64,000 bases of DNA from Kytococcus aerolatus (GCF_900187395.1 NZ_FYEZ01000001.1:434001-498000), one strand, 5' to 3'; shown: positions 43,086 through 52,509, numbered from the stretch's first letter. Translations and numbers: made by a program. The notes: generated from the letters alone by a model not told the origin.

Positions 43086-43433
43086 TCAGCCCGCGGGGAT
43101 CTCCAGCACCTGACCGGCCTCCACCGCAGTGGTGCCCAGGTCGTTGGCCTCCTGGATCCGCAGCACACCCTCGGCGGGCGCGAGCCCCGGCAGGTACTCG
43201 GACGCCAGGTGGCTGAGGGTCTGCCCCTCGGCGACCACCACCTCCTGCGCGGCGACCCCTTCACCACCCACCCCGGCAGCCTGCCAGGCCACGAGCAGCA
43301 CGAACACCACGGCCAGCAGCACCGCCAGAGTGCGTCGACGCCGGGCGCACTGGAGCCGCTGGGCAGCCGTCGAGTGCGGTCGGGCCGCACCCCGGACCAC
43401 CGGCCGCTGCAGGTCGATCGTCATCGTGCTCAT
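43086..43433 (-). CDS. LysM-domain membrane-anchored protein, probable SOS-induced division inhibitor
   Basis: A 115-residue protein with GAGGAGGA before ATG 43433. A ~35-residue Arg-rich cytoplasmic part is followed by one membrane segment ([20 protein letters not shown]) and a C-terminal LysM module ([39 protein letters not shown]) that would bind peptidoglycan. It is divergent from lexA with SOS boxes between. In Mycobacterium (Rv2719c/ChiZ) and Corynebacterium (DivS) the gene beside lexA encodes an SOS-induced division suppressor of this kind, so the same role is inferred here. No separate hydrolase domain is visible. Confidence 0.85.
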   Translation of the reverse strand: MSTMTIDLQRPVVRGAARPHSTAAQRLQCARRRRTLAVLLAVVFVLLVAWQAAGVGGEGVAAQEVVVAEGQTLSHLASEYLPGLAPAEGVLRIQEANDLGTTAVEAGQVLEIPAG

Positions 43434-43452
43434 GCTTCCTCCTCTCGCTCGA

Positions 43453-43534
43453 CGAACACCTGTCCGTCGCACCTCTGTACTATGTCTAGCACAGGTGGCC
43501 GACCCCGGTCCAGACACGCCCGAACGGTTGTCCG
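43453..43534. promoter_or_regulatory. Two LexA (SOS) boxes in the lexA-LysM divergent region
   Basis: CGAACACCTGTCCG (43453-43466) and CGAACGGTTGTCCG (43521-43534) each match the Gram-positive SOS-box form CGAAC-N4-GTTCG with one mismatch. The first is close to the LysM start, and a -10-like TACTAT (about 43479) lies between them on the lexA strand. Confidence 0.7.
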
Positions 43535-43717
43535 TGCGAAAGGCGGGCCGGTGGCCTACCCTGAGAGCAGTGAAGCGGTGACCACCGACAACATCGGATC
43601 GCGCACGATTCCGCGGCGACGGAGCACGACACGGGCCACGGGATCACCTGCCGGAGACGGTGGCCGGGCGACACCGGGACACCGCAGCAGACGACCAGAC
43701 CCGTGAAGGGGGACCAC

Positions 43718-44419
43718 ATGGCCCAGTCGAACAGCGAGCCGGGGCGCCGCAACCAGGAGAAGCTGACCGACCGTCAGCTCCGCGTGCTGGAGGTCATCCG
43801 TGCCTCCATCGACTCGCGCGGCTACCCGCCGAGCATGCGCGAGATCGCCGAGAAGGTGGAGCTCGCCTCGGCCAGCTCCGTCCAGCACCAGCTCAACGCG
43901 CTGCAGCGCAAGGGCTACATCCGCCGCGACCCGAACCGCCCGCGCGCCCTGGAGATCCTCGACGCCGCCTGGCCCGGCGACCGCGGGTACCGCCGCCCCG
44001 AGGAGTCCACCTGGGACCCCTCCGAGGCCGCGGACAACCAGCCGCCCGCCACCTACGTCCCCCTCGTCGGGCAGATCGCCGCCGGCGGCCCGATCCTCGC
44101 CGAGGAGCGCGTGGAGGACGTCTTCCCGCTCCCCCGCCAGATCGTCGGTGACGGCGAGCTCTTCCTCCTCCGGGTCAAGGGGGACTCCATGATCGACGCC
44201 GCCATCTGCGACGGGGACTGGGTCGTCGTGCGCAGCCAGCCCACCGCCATCAACGGCGACATCGTGGCGGCGATGCTCGACGACGAGGCCACCGTGAAGA
44301 CCTACAAGAAGGTCAAGGACCAGATCTGGCTGCAGCCGCACAACCCGCAGTACGACCCGATCGACGGCAACGACGCCACGGTCCTCGGGAAGGTCACCGC
44401 GGTCCTGCGCCGCGTCTGA
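43718..44419 (+). CDS. lexA: LexA repressor
   Basis: A 233-residue SOS repressor. The winged-helix DNA-binding domain contains [37 protein letters not shown] and [19 protein letters not shown]. The self-cleavage site is Ala-Gly in [13 protein letters not shown], the catalytic Ser is in [19 protein letters not shown] and the Lys in [13 protein letters not shown] 43718 follows AAGGGGGA; the GTG at 43703 overlaps that ribosome site and is less likely. Divergent from the LysM gene with two SOS boxes in between. Confidence 0.97.
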   Translation: MAQSNSEPGRRNQEKLTDRQLRVLEVIRASIDSRGYPPSMREIAEKVELASASSVQHQLNALQRKGYIRRDPNRPRALEILDAAWPGDRGYRRPEESTWDPSEAADNQPPATYVPLVGQIAAGGPILAEERVEDVFPLPRQIVGDGELFLLRVKGDSMIDAAICDGDWVVVRSQPTAINGDIVAAMLDDEATVKTYKKVKDQIWLQPHNPQYDPIDGNDATVLGKVTAVLRRV

Positions 44420-44488
44420 CACCCCGGGGCGACGAGACCCCCCGACCCCGCCGGCACGGCGGTCAGGGGGTCTCGTCGCCCCGGGGTG
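44420..44488. terminator. Bidirectional terminator overlapping the sir2 3' end
   Basis: A perfect 23-bp inverted repeat (44420-44442 with 44466-44488) around a 23-base loop joins the convergent lexA and sir2 genes; one arm lies inside the last codons of sir2. Confidence 0.75.
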
Positions 44489-45416
44489 CCGCCGGGAGGT
44501 CGACGCCCAGCGTCTCGGCGACCGCGGCGAGGGTGCTGTCCACCATCGCATCGACGCCGAGGGTCACCTCCCGCTCGGCCCGGTGCCACCCGCGCGTCAC
44601 CACCGCCACCGGGTCACCCCGCCGGTGCACGTGGCGCGCGAAGCGGTACCCGCTCATGACCGACAGGCTCGACCCCAGGACCAGCAGCCCCTCGGCGGCG
44701 TCGACCATCGCGTAGGCGCGGTCCACCCGCTCCCGCGGCACGTTCTCCCCGAAGTACACGACGTCCGGCTTCAGCTCGTCCGAGCCGCAGCGCAGGCACC
44801 CCACGGTGACGAAGGAGGCCACCGCCTCGTCGTCCAGCGCGACGTCACCGTCCGGCCGGACCTGACCGGTGTGCGGGTCGAGCGCCAGGTGGTCGGGATT
44901 CGCCGCCGCGAGCCGCCCCTGGAGCGCCTCCCGGTCCTCCACGGCACCACAGGCCAGGCAGACGACCCGGGTCAGCGTGCCGTGGAGCTCCAGCACGTCC
45001 GGGGAACCGGCCCGCTGGTGCAGCTGGTCCACGTTCTGCGTGATCACCCCGGTCACCCCGGCCACCGCCCTGGAGTCGACCCCGGCGGTCTGCAGCGCGG
45101 CCAGCAACCGGTGCGCCGGATTGGGCTCGGCGGCGGTGAACCTCCGCCAGCCCACGAAGGCCCGGGCCCAGTAGCGCCGACGCGCTGCGGGCCCCTCCCG
45201 GAAGCTCGCGATCGTCATCGGCTCCACCCGGCGGACACCGTCGGGACCGCGGTAGTCGGGGATGCCCGAGGCGGTGCTCATGCCCGCGCCGGTCACCACC
45301 GCCACCGGGCGGGTGGCGAGCAGCTCGGCCAGCGCGTGCACGGCCTGCGGGGCCGCCTGCTGGTCCGGCGGGAGGGTCCCCCCGGACTCCCCCAGCTCCG
45401 GGATCCGGGAGCTCAT
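44463..45416 (-). CDS. Sir2 family NAD-dependent protein deacylase
   Basis: A 317-residue sirtuin. The NAD site is AVVTGAGMSTASGIPDYRG, with TQNVDQLHQRAG and the catalytic His in VLELHGTL. A zinc module has CLACG and CLRCG pairs about 55 residues apart. LVLGSSLSVMSGYRFA closes the Rossmann fold. It is a class II-like CobB-type enzyme, presumably removing acetyl or other acyl groups from lysines. The ATG overlaps the stop of the upstream patatin gene as ATGA, so both are made together. Confidence 0.93.
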   Translation of the reverse strand: MSSRIPELGESGGTLPPDQQAAPQAVHALAELLATRPVAVVTGAGMSTASGIPDYRGPDGVRRVEPMTIASFREGPAARRRYWARAFVGWRRFTAAEPNPAHRLLAALQTAGVDSRAVAGVTGVITQNVDQLHQRAGSPDVLELHGTLTRVVCLACGAVEDREALQGRLAAANPDHLALDPHTGQVRPDGDVALDDEAVASFVTVGCLRCGSDELKPDVVYFGENVPRERVDRAYAMVDAAEGLLVLGSSLSVMSGYRFARHVHRRGDPVAVVTRGWHRAEREVTLGVDAMVDSTLAAVAETLGVDLPAAPRGDETP

Positions 45417-46849
45417 GCGCGCCCCCGGCCCGGACGCCCGCCTCGCCGCCGCCTCGCCGCCCGCCGCTCCGGGCCGGTGCCCGAGGAGCGACCGAGGAGC
45501 GACACCCGTCCCGACCTGCGCAGCGCCTGCAGGGCCACCTCCGGGTCGGCCACCTCCGGGTGCGGGTACTGCGCCGGGGCGTCGCGCAGGATGAGCTGCG
45601 GGGCGTGGCGGCGGATCGCGGAGTCGGCCACCCCGTACCCGTGCCGCTCCAGGATCTTCTGCTCGTCGGCGGTGAACGCGTCCATGTCGGTGCGCACCTG
45701 GTTGATCCGCGCGGCCACCTCGACCGGGTAGCTCTGCGGCACCCGCGAGTCCATCGCCCACGTGGCCCCCTCCAGTACCCCCCAGTTGAAGGCCGAGTGC
45801 AGCCAGCGCAGCCGCGTCACCTCACCACCACCGGCCGCGATGGAGATGACGTGGAGGATCCGCCCGAAGGGGGTCCGGGCCGAGCGCGCCCGGAAGACGG
45901 CCCCGCCGTCGCTCACGAGCACCCCGGCATGCTCCCGCCAGACCGGCTCCAGCGCGAGGTTGTCGTAGATGCCCCCGTCGAGCAGCTGGATCGTGTGCTG
46001 CAACCGGGCCCCGGCGGTGGGGTCCATCTGCCCGACCTTGCCACCGCTGAGCTCCAGGCCCCGGGCGTCGAGGTCGAAGGGCGCGAAGTAGGGCGGGTAC
46101 GCGCTCGAGGAGGCCACGACGTCAGCCATCCGCAGCCCGGGGGGCGGGTCGCCATACCCGAGCCGGTAGTCCCCGACCCGGCCGTGCGGCGGATGGGCCC
46201 GGGCGTCGGCGAAGGTCCAGTTCACCCCGTGGGCGAGCTCGGTGGCCTCCACGACGATCGCCGGCCCGCTGGCGCGCTGCCCCGAGCGCATCTCGGCCGC
46301 CCACCAGGGGATGTGCTCGACGAGCTGGTCGGCCAGCCGCCGCGCGGAGGCGTCCGAGCGGCGTCCCAGCCGCGGCCCCCAGCCGGCCACCAGGGCCCGG
46401 GTGCGCAGGTTGTGGCGGGTCAGTCGGTAGAGCGGCTCGGCGACGTACTCCTCGAAACCCCTGACCCGCTGGGCGGAGAACAGACCACCGGGCACCGGGC
46501 CGGGGATCGGGAGGGGCGGGGCGCTCGGGTCGGCCTCCACCTCGTCGGCCGAGTCGATGCTCTCCGAGAGGTCGTGGGCGCTGGGCCACTCCAGCCGCGG
46601 GTCGGCCAGGAGCATCGCCGGGATGGAGCCGCCGGAGACGGCCGAGACCGTCCGGAGCTGACCCAGCATGCCGAGCTCGTTGAGCCGGCGCAGCGCACCC
46701 AGGTGGAAGAGCGCCGCCCGGAAGCCACCACCGGAGAGGCACAGGGCGGTCCCGCGGCGGGGTCCGCGCCAGCTGGGGCCGTGGTGTGCCTCGTCGCGCG
46801 CGGCAGCCATCTGGGCACCGGCAGGGTCGGGCAGCTGTGACTCGAGCAC
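45413..46849 (-). CDS. Patatin-like phospholipase
   Basis: About 478 residues. The oxyanion-hole motif is CLSGGGFRAALFHLGAL, the nucleophile Ser is in TVSAVSGGSIPAM and the catalytic Asp in LLDGGIYDNLALEPV, giving the Ser-Asp dyad of patatin/cPLA2-type lipases. No signal peptide is present, so it acts inside the cell or at the inner face of the membrane. GTG 46849 is a tentative start; ATG 46810 is an alternative that keeps all motifs. The C-terminus is very Arg/Gly-rich. It is translationally coupled to the sirtuin gene downstream. Confidence 0.85.
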   Translation of the reverse strand: MLESQLPDPAGAQMAAARDEAHHGPSWRGPRRGTALCLSGGGFRAALFHLGALRRLNELGMLGQLRTVSAVSGGSIPAMLLADPRLEWPSAHDLSESIDSADEVEADPSAPPLPIPGPVPGGLFSAQRVRGFEEYVAEPLYRLTRHNLRTRALVAGWGPRLGRRSDASARRLADQLVEHIPWWAAEMRSGQRASGPAIVVEATELAHGVNWTFADARAHPPHGRVGDYRLGYGDPPPGLRMADVVASSSAYPPYFAPFDLDARGLELSGGKVGQMDPTAGARLQHTIQLLDGGIYDNLALEPVWREHAGVLVSDGGAVFRARSARTPFGRILHVISIAAGGGEVTRLRWLHSAFNWGVLEGATWAMDSRVPQSYPVEVAARINQVRTDMDAFTADEQKILERHGYGVADSAIRRHAPQLILRDAPAQYPHPEVADPEVALQALRRSGRVSLLGRSSGTGPERRAARRRRGGRPGRGRA

Positions 46850-46917
46850 CCCGGCATCACACCACACCGGAGCTCCGCCCGTGCCGGGGGTGGCGTGCCC
46901 GGCGCCCGCGGCCGAGC

Positions 46918-48021
46918 TCAGTGCCGCACGAAGGGGGCGAGCACCTCGGCGGCACGGTCCGCCTCGGCCTCGGTGTTCCAGACGTGGAAGCTGAGCCGCA
47001 GACCGCCGGCCCGCTGGGAGACGGCCAGCCCGGCACGCTCCACGGCATCGGTGGCGGCCTGTGGGAGGGCCAGGGAGACGATCGCGGAGTCCCCCGCCTC
47101 CAGGCCCAGCCCGGTGCGCAGCCGGTTGGCCAGCCCGACGTCGTGGGCCCGCACCTCCTCCGGCGAGACGCTGGAGAGATCCTCCAGCGCGGCCACCGCC
47201 CCGGGCCACAGCGGCCAGCCCGGGGAGACGTCGAAGCGCGAGGCCCGGTCGGCCAGGTGCATCTCCGGGCCGTACATCGAGTCCCAGACCACGTCCCCGG
47301 CGTACCAGCCGGCGGCCACCGGGACGATGCGCTCCATCGCCTGCTCGGAGACGGTCATGTAGGCCGTGCCCCGGGGCTGGCACATCCACTTGTAGGCCGA
47401 GCAGAGGGTGATGTCGACCAGGCCGGCGTCCACCGGCCGCCAACCCAGAGACTGGGTGATGTCGCAGACCGTCAGCGCCCCCACGGCCCGGGCCGCGGCG
47501 GCCACCTCGGCCAGGTCCGTGAGGCTGCCGCAGGCCGACTGGCACTGGGAGAAGACCACGGCGGCGGTCCGCTCCGTGACCGCCCCGGCCAGGTCCGCCC
47601 GCTCCACCGTGCGGACCGTGATCCGGCCGCCGCTGCCGCTCGGGTGGGGGCGCTGGGCCTGCACGAGGAAGGGGTAGACCAGCGAGGAGAAGTCGGTGCC
47701 GATGACGACCACCTCGGCGCCGTCCGGCACAGAGGCGGCGATCATCCCGGCGAAGACCGAGGTCTGCGAGCCGGTGGCCACCCGCTCGGGGGCGATCCCG
47801 ACCAGGGCGGCGTAGAGGGCCCGGGCACGGGTCACGTCCTCGTGGTAGGTCACCGGCGAGATCTCGCCACGCGCCCAGCGCTGGGCGTCCCGCGCCATCG
47901 CCTCGGTCGTGCGGCGGGTGGGCAGGCCACAGGTGGCGGCGTCGAGGTACCCGCCGGGAGTGGCGAACTCCTCCCGGAGCTCGGCGACGGTACGGGTTCC
48001 CGGAGAGGCCACGGAGATCAT
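46918..48021 (-). CDS. Class V PLP-dependent aminotransferase/epimerase family protein
   Basis: A 367-residue fold-type I PLP enzyme. The PLP Lys is in LCSAYKWMCQPRGTAY, with VCDITQSLGWRPVD holding the Asp that contacts the pyridine nitrogen, and GSQTSVFAGMIAASVPDGAE forming the phosphate-binding part. It resembles isopenicillin-N-epimerase/cysteine-desulfurase-like members, but the substrate cannot be deduced. It is divergent from a LysR regulator (81 bp between), which probably controls it. Confidence 0.85.
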   Translation of the reverse strand: MISVASPGTRTVAELREEFATPGGYLDAATCGLPTRRTTEAMARDAQRWARGEISPVTYHEDVTRARALYAALVGIAPERVATGSQTSVFAGMIAASVPDGAEVVVIGTDFSSLVYPFLVQAQRPHPSGSGGRITVRTVERADLAGAVTERTAAVVFSQCQSACGSLTDLAEVAAAARAVGALTVCDITQSLGWRPVDAGLVDITLCSAYKWMCQPRGTAYMTVSEQAMERIVPVAAGWYAGDVVWDSMYGPEMHLADRASRFDVSPGWPLWPGAVAALEDLSSVSPEEVRAHDVGLANRLRTGLGLEAGDSAIVSLALPQAATDAVERAGLAVSQRAGGLRLSFHVWNTEAEADRAAEVLAPFVRH

Positions 48022-48067
48022 GCGCAGAGGGTGCCCCAGATCGACGGATCACACAATGTCGCACGTC

Positions 48068-48096
48068 TTTACTCAGGACAAAGCGTGGGTTATGTT
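48068..48096 (+). promoter_or_regulatory. Promoter of the LysR gene, leaderless
   Basis: TTTACT (48068-48073) and TATGTT (48091-48096) are 17 bp apart; six bases later comes ATG 48103, so the mRNA would begin at or next to the start codon. CTTT...AAAG half-sites around 48067-48083 could be the regulator's own binding site. Confidence 0.6.
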
Positions 48097-48102
48097 TCGG
48101 CC

Positions 48103-49044
48103 ATGATCGACACGGCAGGGCTGCGCATCATGCGCGCCATCTCGGAGCAGGGCTCCTTCACCGCGGCGGCCAACTCGCTCGGGTACACCCAGCCGGCCAT
48201 CTCGCAGATGGTACGACGCCTCGAAGGACGCATCGGGACACCGCTGGTGCAGCGCCAGGGACGGACCGTCCGGCTCACCCAGGCCGGCGAAGTCCTCGCC
48301 CGCCACGCGGTCACCGTGCTGGGGATGATGGACGCCGCGGAGCAGGAGCTCAGCGCCATCGCCGGGCTGGCCAAGGGCCGGGTCCGCCTCGCGGCCTTCC
48401 CCTCCAGCTCCGCCGCCCTCGTCCCCCAGGCCCTGGGCTCGCTGCGCGCCGAGCACCCGGGCATCGAGATCACACTGCTGGAGGCCGAGCCGCCGGAGGC
48501 GCTGGCCGCCCTGCGCGGTGGCCGCTGCGACCTGGCCGTGGCCTTCTCGTACAGCGGGGCCGACGTGGGTCGCGGCGTGGACGACCTCCACGGGTTGGAG
48601 ATCCGGGACCTGTTCACCGACGAGATGGTGATCGCCATGCCGGAGGGGCACCCCAGCGCCGGACAGGACCGGGTGGCCATGAAGGAGCTCCAGGAGTCGC
48701 CGTGGATCGCCGGGTGCGCCCGCTGCCGCGGCCACCTCATGGACCTGGGGCACCAGGCCGGCTTCGCCCCCCGGGTCGAGTTCGAGACCGAGGACTACGT
48801 CGCCGTGCTGGGTCTCGTCTCGGCCGGGATGGGGGTGGCGCTCGTGCCGCGCATGGTGCTGCGTCACATCCGCCACGAGGGTGTGGTGACCCGTCCGCTG
48901 GCGACCCCGAGTCACCGCACCATCCACGCGGTCTCCACCCAGGACCTGCTGCGGGTCCCGGCGGTCGGATCCGCCCTCGGGGCCCTCGTCGCGGCCGCGG
49001 CGGAGCTCGCCGAGACGCACGACGTGGAGCTCGCCACGGAGTGA
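48103..49044 (+). CDS. LysR family transcriptional regulator
   Basis: A 313-residue regulator with an N-terminal winged helix-turn-helix (LRIMRAISEQGSFTAAANSL, YTQPAISQMVRRLEGRIGTP) and a periplasmic-binding-like effector domain (VRLAAFPSSSAALVPQALGS, CDLAVAFSYSG, DEMVIAMPEGHPSAG). It is divergent from the class V aminotransferase gene, its likely target. There is no ribosome site; the promoter geometry implies leaderless translation. Confidence 0.92.
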   Translation: MIDTAGLRIMRAISEQGSFTAAANSLGYTQPAISQMVRRLEGRIGTPLVQRQGRTVRLTQAGEVLARHAVTVLGMMDAAEQELSAIAGLAKGRVRLAAFPSSSAALVPQALGSLRAEHPGIEITLLEAEPPEALAALRGGRCDLAVAFSYSGADVGRGVDDLHGLEIRDLFTDEMVIAMPEGHPSAGQDRVAMKELQESPWIAGCARCRGHLMDLGHQAGFAPRVEFETEDYVAVLGLVSAGMGVALVPRMVLRHIRHEGVVTRPLATPSHRTIHAVSTQDLLRVPAVGSALGALVAAAAELAETHDVELATE

Positions 49045-49081
49045 CCCCGGCCGGCGCGCCAGCACGCGCCGTCCCACCCGC

Positions 49082-51601
49082 TCAACGGCTCCACCAGAGC
49101 CGGCGCACACCGGCCTCGGCATCGGTGCCACCGGGCTCCAGCCCGACAAGGACGTGGCCCTCGCCGTGGGTGGTCACGACCTGGCTGCCCGCCCGCTCGA
49201 GCGCCTCGACGGTGGACGGGGCCGGATGGCCGTGGTCGTTCTCCCGACCCACGCTCACCAGCGCCAGCGGCGCACCCCGCTCGAGGATCCCCCGACCCTG
49301 GGTGGCCGACCCGTGGTGCGGCACCTTGAGCACGTCCACCCCGTCGGCGGCCGTCCGACGCTGCACCTCCGAGCCCCCACGGCGCTCCAGATCCCCGGTG
49401 AGGAGCACCCGCAGCCCCTGCCCCGCCTCCGGACCGACCGTGGCCACGAGGCTCAGCGAGAGGTCGTTCCGCAGCTCGTCCGGTGTCTGGACGGGCCCGT
49501 CCGCCTCGGGCCACACCGCCCGCAGGTGCACCTGGCCCACCTCCACCTCCTGACCGGCCGCCAGCGGGGCCACGGGGAGCCCGTGCTCCTCGGCGACCTC
49601 CCGCCACTCCGCCGGGTGCCCGGGCTGCCGGGCGCGCGCGATCTCCCCGGGGGCCGCCCAGACCACCCCGACCGGCACCTTCCCGGCGACCGCGTCGAGC
49701 TGTCCGGAATGGTCCGCGTGGGCGTGGGTGATGACCACGGCGTCCAGCACCCGGACCCCCAGGTCCGTCAGGCACCCGGCCAGGTCCCCCTCCGGCGGCC
49801 CGGTGTCCACGAGCACGGCCCGATCGGGTCCCGACCGCAGCAGGAGCGCGTCCCCCTGCCCGATGTCGCAGGCCGCGAGCCGCCAGTCCGCGGCACGGGC
49901 CGACCCTCCGGGCAGCCACAGGGCCACCGGCCGCGGCAGGATCCCCGTGGTGAGCAGGACCGTGGCCACCAGCACCGCCGCCCCACCGAGCAGCGCCGGG
50001 CGCCCCTGCCGGCGCACCCCGCGGACGGCCGGTGGGCCGCAGAGCACCAGGCCTGCCAGGAGCACGGCCAGCGCCAGCCCACCCCGCCCGTCGGCCGCCC
50101 AGGGGATCGCCCCGTGCGGGACCGCCGCACCCCACCGGGCGGTCAGGCCGATGAGCTGGGCCGGGGCGGCGGCGCCCCAGGCGATGGCCGTCGCCCCGGC
50201 GGGCCAGAACGGGTGGACGAGGGTGGCCCCCACTCCGCCCAGCGTGGACGGGGCCACCAGGGGCGCGGCCAGGAGGTTGGTGAGCAGACCGACGACGCTC
50301 ACCTCCCCCTGCAGCATGGCCACCACCGGGGCGGTGGTGAGCGAGGCCGCCACCGGGATGACCAGCCCCTGCGCGACCGGTTCCGGCAGGCGCGGCCAGC
50401 GGCGCCGCAGGGCGACGGACCAGGGGCGCACGAAGAGCACCAGCCCGAGCGTGGCGAGCACCGAGAGGGCGAAGCCGTAGGAGCGGGCCAGCCAGGGGTC
50501 CAGCACGAGCAGGAGCACGATGGAGGCCGCGAGCGCCGGGAGCGAGGCCGCGCGCCGGGTGGCGGCCATGCCGAGCAGGGCCACCCCACCCATCACCCCG
50601 GCCCGCAGCACCGACGGCTCCGGGCGGGCCAGCACCACGAAACCGAGCAGCGCCACCGCCGCCAGCCAGGGGCGGGCCCGGCGGGGCACCCCCGCCAGCG
50701 AGCACAGCCACACCACGGCCCCGACGACGATCGCCACGTTGGACCCGCTCACCGCCGAAAGGTGCGACATGCCGGTGGCGACCATCGCCTCGGTGAGCTC
50801 CGGCGGGGTGAGCGAGGTGTCGCCGAGCACCAGACCCGGCACCAGTCCCCGGGCGTCGGCCCAGACCGGGTCGACCGCCTGCCGGAGCCCCTCGCGCAGA
50901 CCCTCCGCGCCCTGCCAGAGGCCCCCCGGCGGGCGGACCTGCTCCGGCGGCCGGGCCGGGCGCAGGACCGCCACCACGTCGTCCCCCGGCTCCGCCGGGC
51001 TCAGGCGACCGCTGGCGGTCAGCCCGGTCCGCCAGGTGATCTCGTCCCAGCCGCTGTCCGGGCGGGCGATGACGAGGACCGGCGCGGAGCTCGGGGCCCC
51101 TCCTCCGCGCCAGTCCAGTCGTGTGGCACGCGCCCGCAGGATGACCACCTCGGAGGGGCCGAAGCGTCCCTCGGTCCGCACGCGCCGGGCATCGGTCGTG
51201 GCCTCCAGCCGGAGCTCCACGACCGCCTCGGAGGCGACCGCCTCGTCGACGACGCCCCGGTGGCGGTGCGTGTCGGCCAGCGTGGAGGAACCCACGACGA
51301 GCAGGGTGAGCAGGGCGGTCAGCGCCACCGGGCGAGCCCAGGGGCGGGGGCCGTCCCCCGGGATCCAGCCCCTGCCCGGTGCACCGCTGGCCCGACCGAA
51401 CCGGTGGTGGAGACCGGCCGCGACCAGCCCGAGCGCCAGGGTGGCCAGGAGACCCCAGCGGACGGGGTGCCCCCAGGCCAGGCTGGCCGCCCCGACCGCC
51501 CAGGCCACGAGGGCGGGGAGCAGCAGCCGCAGGTCCTGCCGGGGTGACTGGTCCGTGTCCCCGGGACCGGGCACGGGGATGGGTGCGGGGGCGCCGCTCA
51601 T
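49082..51601 (-). CDS. comEC: ComEC/Rec2 DNA-uptake channel protein
   Basis: An 839-residue membrane protein. After two N-terminal hydrophobic segments comes a DUF4131-like external region, then the competence domain with GLVLGDTSLTPPELTEAM, MSHLSAVSGSNVAIV and about eight membrane helices, then a C-terminal metallo-beta-lactamase-like domain with AVVITHAHADHSGQLDA and LKVPHHGSATQ. The HxHxDH metal motif is complete. The ATG overlaps the comEA stop in ATGA. Presence of both genes suggests DNA uptake, but competence pili genes are not in view. Confidence 0.93.
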   Translation of the reverse strand: MSGAPAPIPVPGPGDTDQSPRQDLRLLLPALVAWAVGAASLAWGHPVRWGLLATLALGLVAAGLHHRFGRASGAPGRGWIPGDGPRPWARPVALTALLTLLVVGSSTLADTHRHRGVVDEAVASEAVVELRLEATTDARRVRTEGRFGPSEVVILRARATRLDWRGGGAPSSAPVLVIARPDSGWDEITWRTGLTASGRLSPAEPGDDVVAVLRPARPPEQVRPPGGLWQGAEGLREGLRQAVDPVWADARGLVPGLVLGDTSLTPPELTEAMVATGMSHLSAVSGSNVAIVVGAVVWLCSLAGVPRRARPWLAAVALLGFVVLARPEPSVLRAGVMGGVALLGMAATRRAASLPALAASIVLLLVLDPWLARSYGFALSVLATLGLVLFVRPWSVALRRRWPRLPEPVAQGLVIPVAASLTTAPVVAMLQGEVSVVGLLTNLLAAPLVAPSTLGGVGATLVHPFWPAGATAIAWGAAAPAQLIGLTARWGAAVPHGAIPWAADGRGGLALAVLLAGLVLCGPPAVRGVRRQGRPALLGGAAVLVATVLLTTGILPRPVALWLPGGSARAADWRLAACDIGQGDALLLRSGPDRAVLVDTGPPEGDLAGCLTDLGVRVLDAVVITHAHADHSGQLDAVAGKVPVGVVWAAPGEIARARQPGHPAEWREVAEEHGLPVAPLAAGQEVEVGQVHLRAVWPEADGPVQTPDELRNDLSLSLVATVGPEAGQGLRVLLTGDLERRGGSEVQRRTAADGVDVLKVPHHGSATQGRGILERGAPLALVSVGRENDHGHPAPSTVEALERAGSQVVTTHGEGHVLVGLEPGGTDAEAGVRRLWWSR

Positions 51602-52509
51602 CCGACGGTCACGTGGGGGCGCAGCGTCTCGAGCGTCTTCTCCCCGATCCCGCTGACCTCCATGAGCTCGTCCACCGAGGTGAACCCCCCGTTCTGGGTG
51701 CGCCACTCCAGGATGTGCCCGGCCGTCACCGGGCCCACTCCGGGCAGCTCCTCCAGGGCGGCCTGGTCGGCGCTGTTGAGATCCATCACAGCGCCACCTC
51801 CCGCGTCCTCCCCCGTGCTGGTCACCGGGCTGCGGACTCCCCCGGGACCGTTCGCCGGCACGCCCCTTGGGGCCGGGGGCGGCGGCTCCTCCCCCGGTGC
51901 CAGGACGACGACCTGCTCACCGTCCACGAGGGGCCGGGCCAGGTTGAGCGCCCGCAGGTCGGCCTTCCCGGTCACCCCGCCAGCGGCCTCGATTGCGTCG
52001 GCCACCCGACCACCGGTCGGCAGCTCCACGACCCCCGGTTCCCGGACCCGTCCGGCGACGTGGACGACCACCGGCCCCGCTGCAGCAGCGGACGACGGAC
52101 GCTCCCCCGGAGAGCCGCTTCCGGAGGCCCCCGGAGGGACGGTGGAGCCGGTCGGCACGGCCGAGGGCACTGGTGCGCCACCCGCCCCCAGCGCCCCGGG
52201 CGCCGCCTCCCCGGACGGCACCTCCCCGTCGGAGCTCGCCGCCACGGATCCCGCCGCGGCCCGCGGGGGCGCCTCCACCGTCTGCCGATCGGCCTCGCGC
52301 CCCGACCACCACACCCAGGCTCCCAGCAGCACGAGCGCCGCCACGACGCCGACGAGCACACCCCGGAGGGCCGAGGGTCCCGGGTCCACCCGGGCGTCCC
52401 GCACCCCCTCGGGCAGCTCCACAGCCTCCCCGACCGTGGACCGCACGGACTGCCTCCAGCTCGAGACCGGCTCTCGCTCCTCGTCCCACTGCGGCCTGTT
52501 GGGCCCCAT
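51598..52509 (-). CDS. comEA: ComEA family DNA-binding protein
   Basis: A 303-residue protein anchored by one membrane segment (GVLVGVVAALVLLGAWVWW) with a ~100-residue Pro/Ala/Gly/Ser-rich linker, an SLBB domain (VVVHVAGRVREPGVVELPTG) and a C-terminal helix-hairpin-helix pair (MDLNSADQAALEELPGVGPV, VSGIGEKTLETLRPHV). The layout is that of Gram-positive ComEA, which binds incoming double-stranded DNA outside the membrane. It is coupled to comEC. Confidence 0.93.
   Translation of the reverse strand: MGPNRPQWDEEREPVSSWRQSVRSTVGEAVELPEGVRDARVDPGPSALRGVLVGVVAALVLLGAWVWWSGREADRQTVEAPPRAAAGSVAASSDGEVPSGEAAPGALGAGGAPVPSAVPTGSTVPPGASGSGSPGERPSSAAAAGPVVVHVAGRVREPGVVELPTGGRVADAIEAAGGVTGKADLRALNLARPLVDGEQVVVLAPGEEPPPPAPRGVPANGPGGVRSPVTSTGEDAGGGAVMDLNSADQAALEELPGVGPVTAGHILEWRTQNGGFTSVDELMEVSGIGEKTLETLRPHVTVG

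Noticed and set aside
44463-45416. Sir2 as part of a defence system (Thoeris or SIR2-based NADase)
   Set aside because: It has the zinc Cys pairs and catalytic His of a deacylase, and neither a TIR protein nor an Argonaute is nearby.
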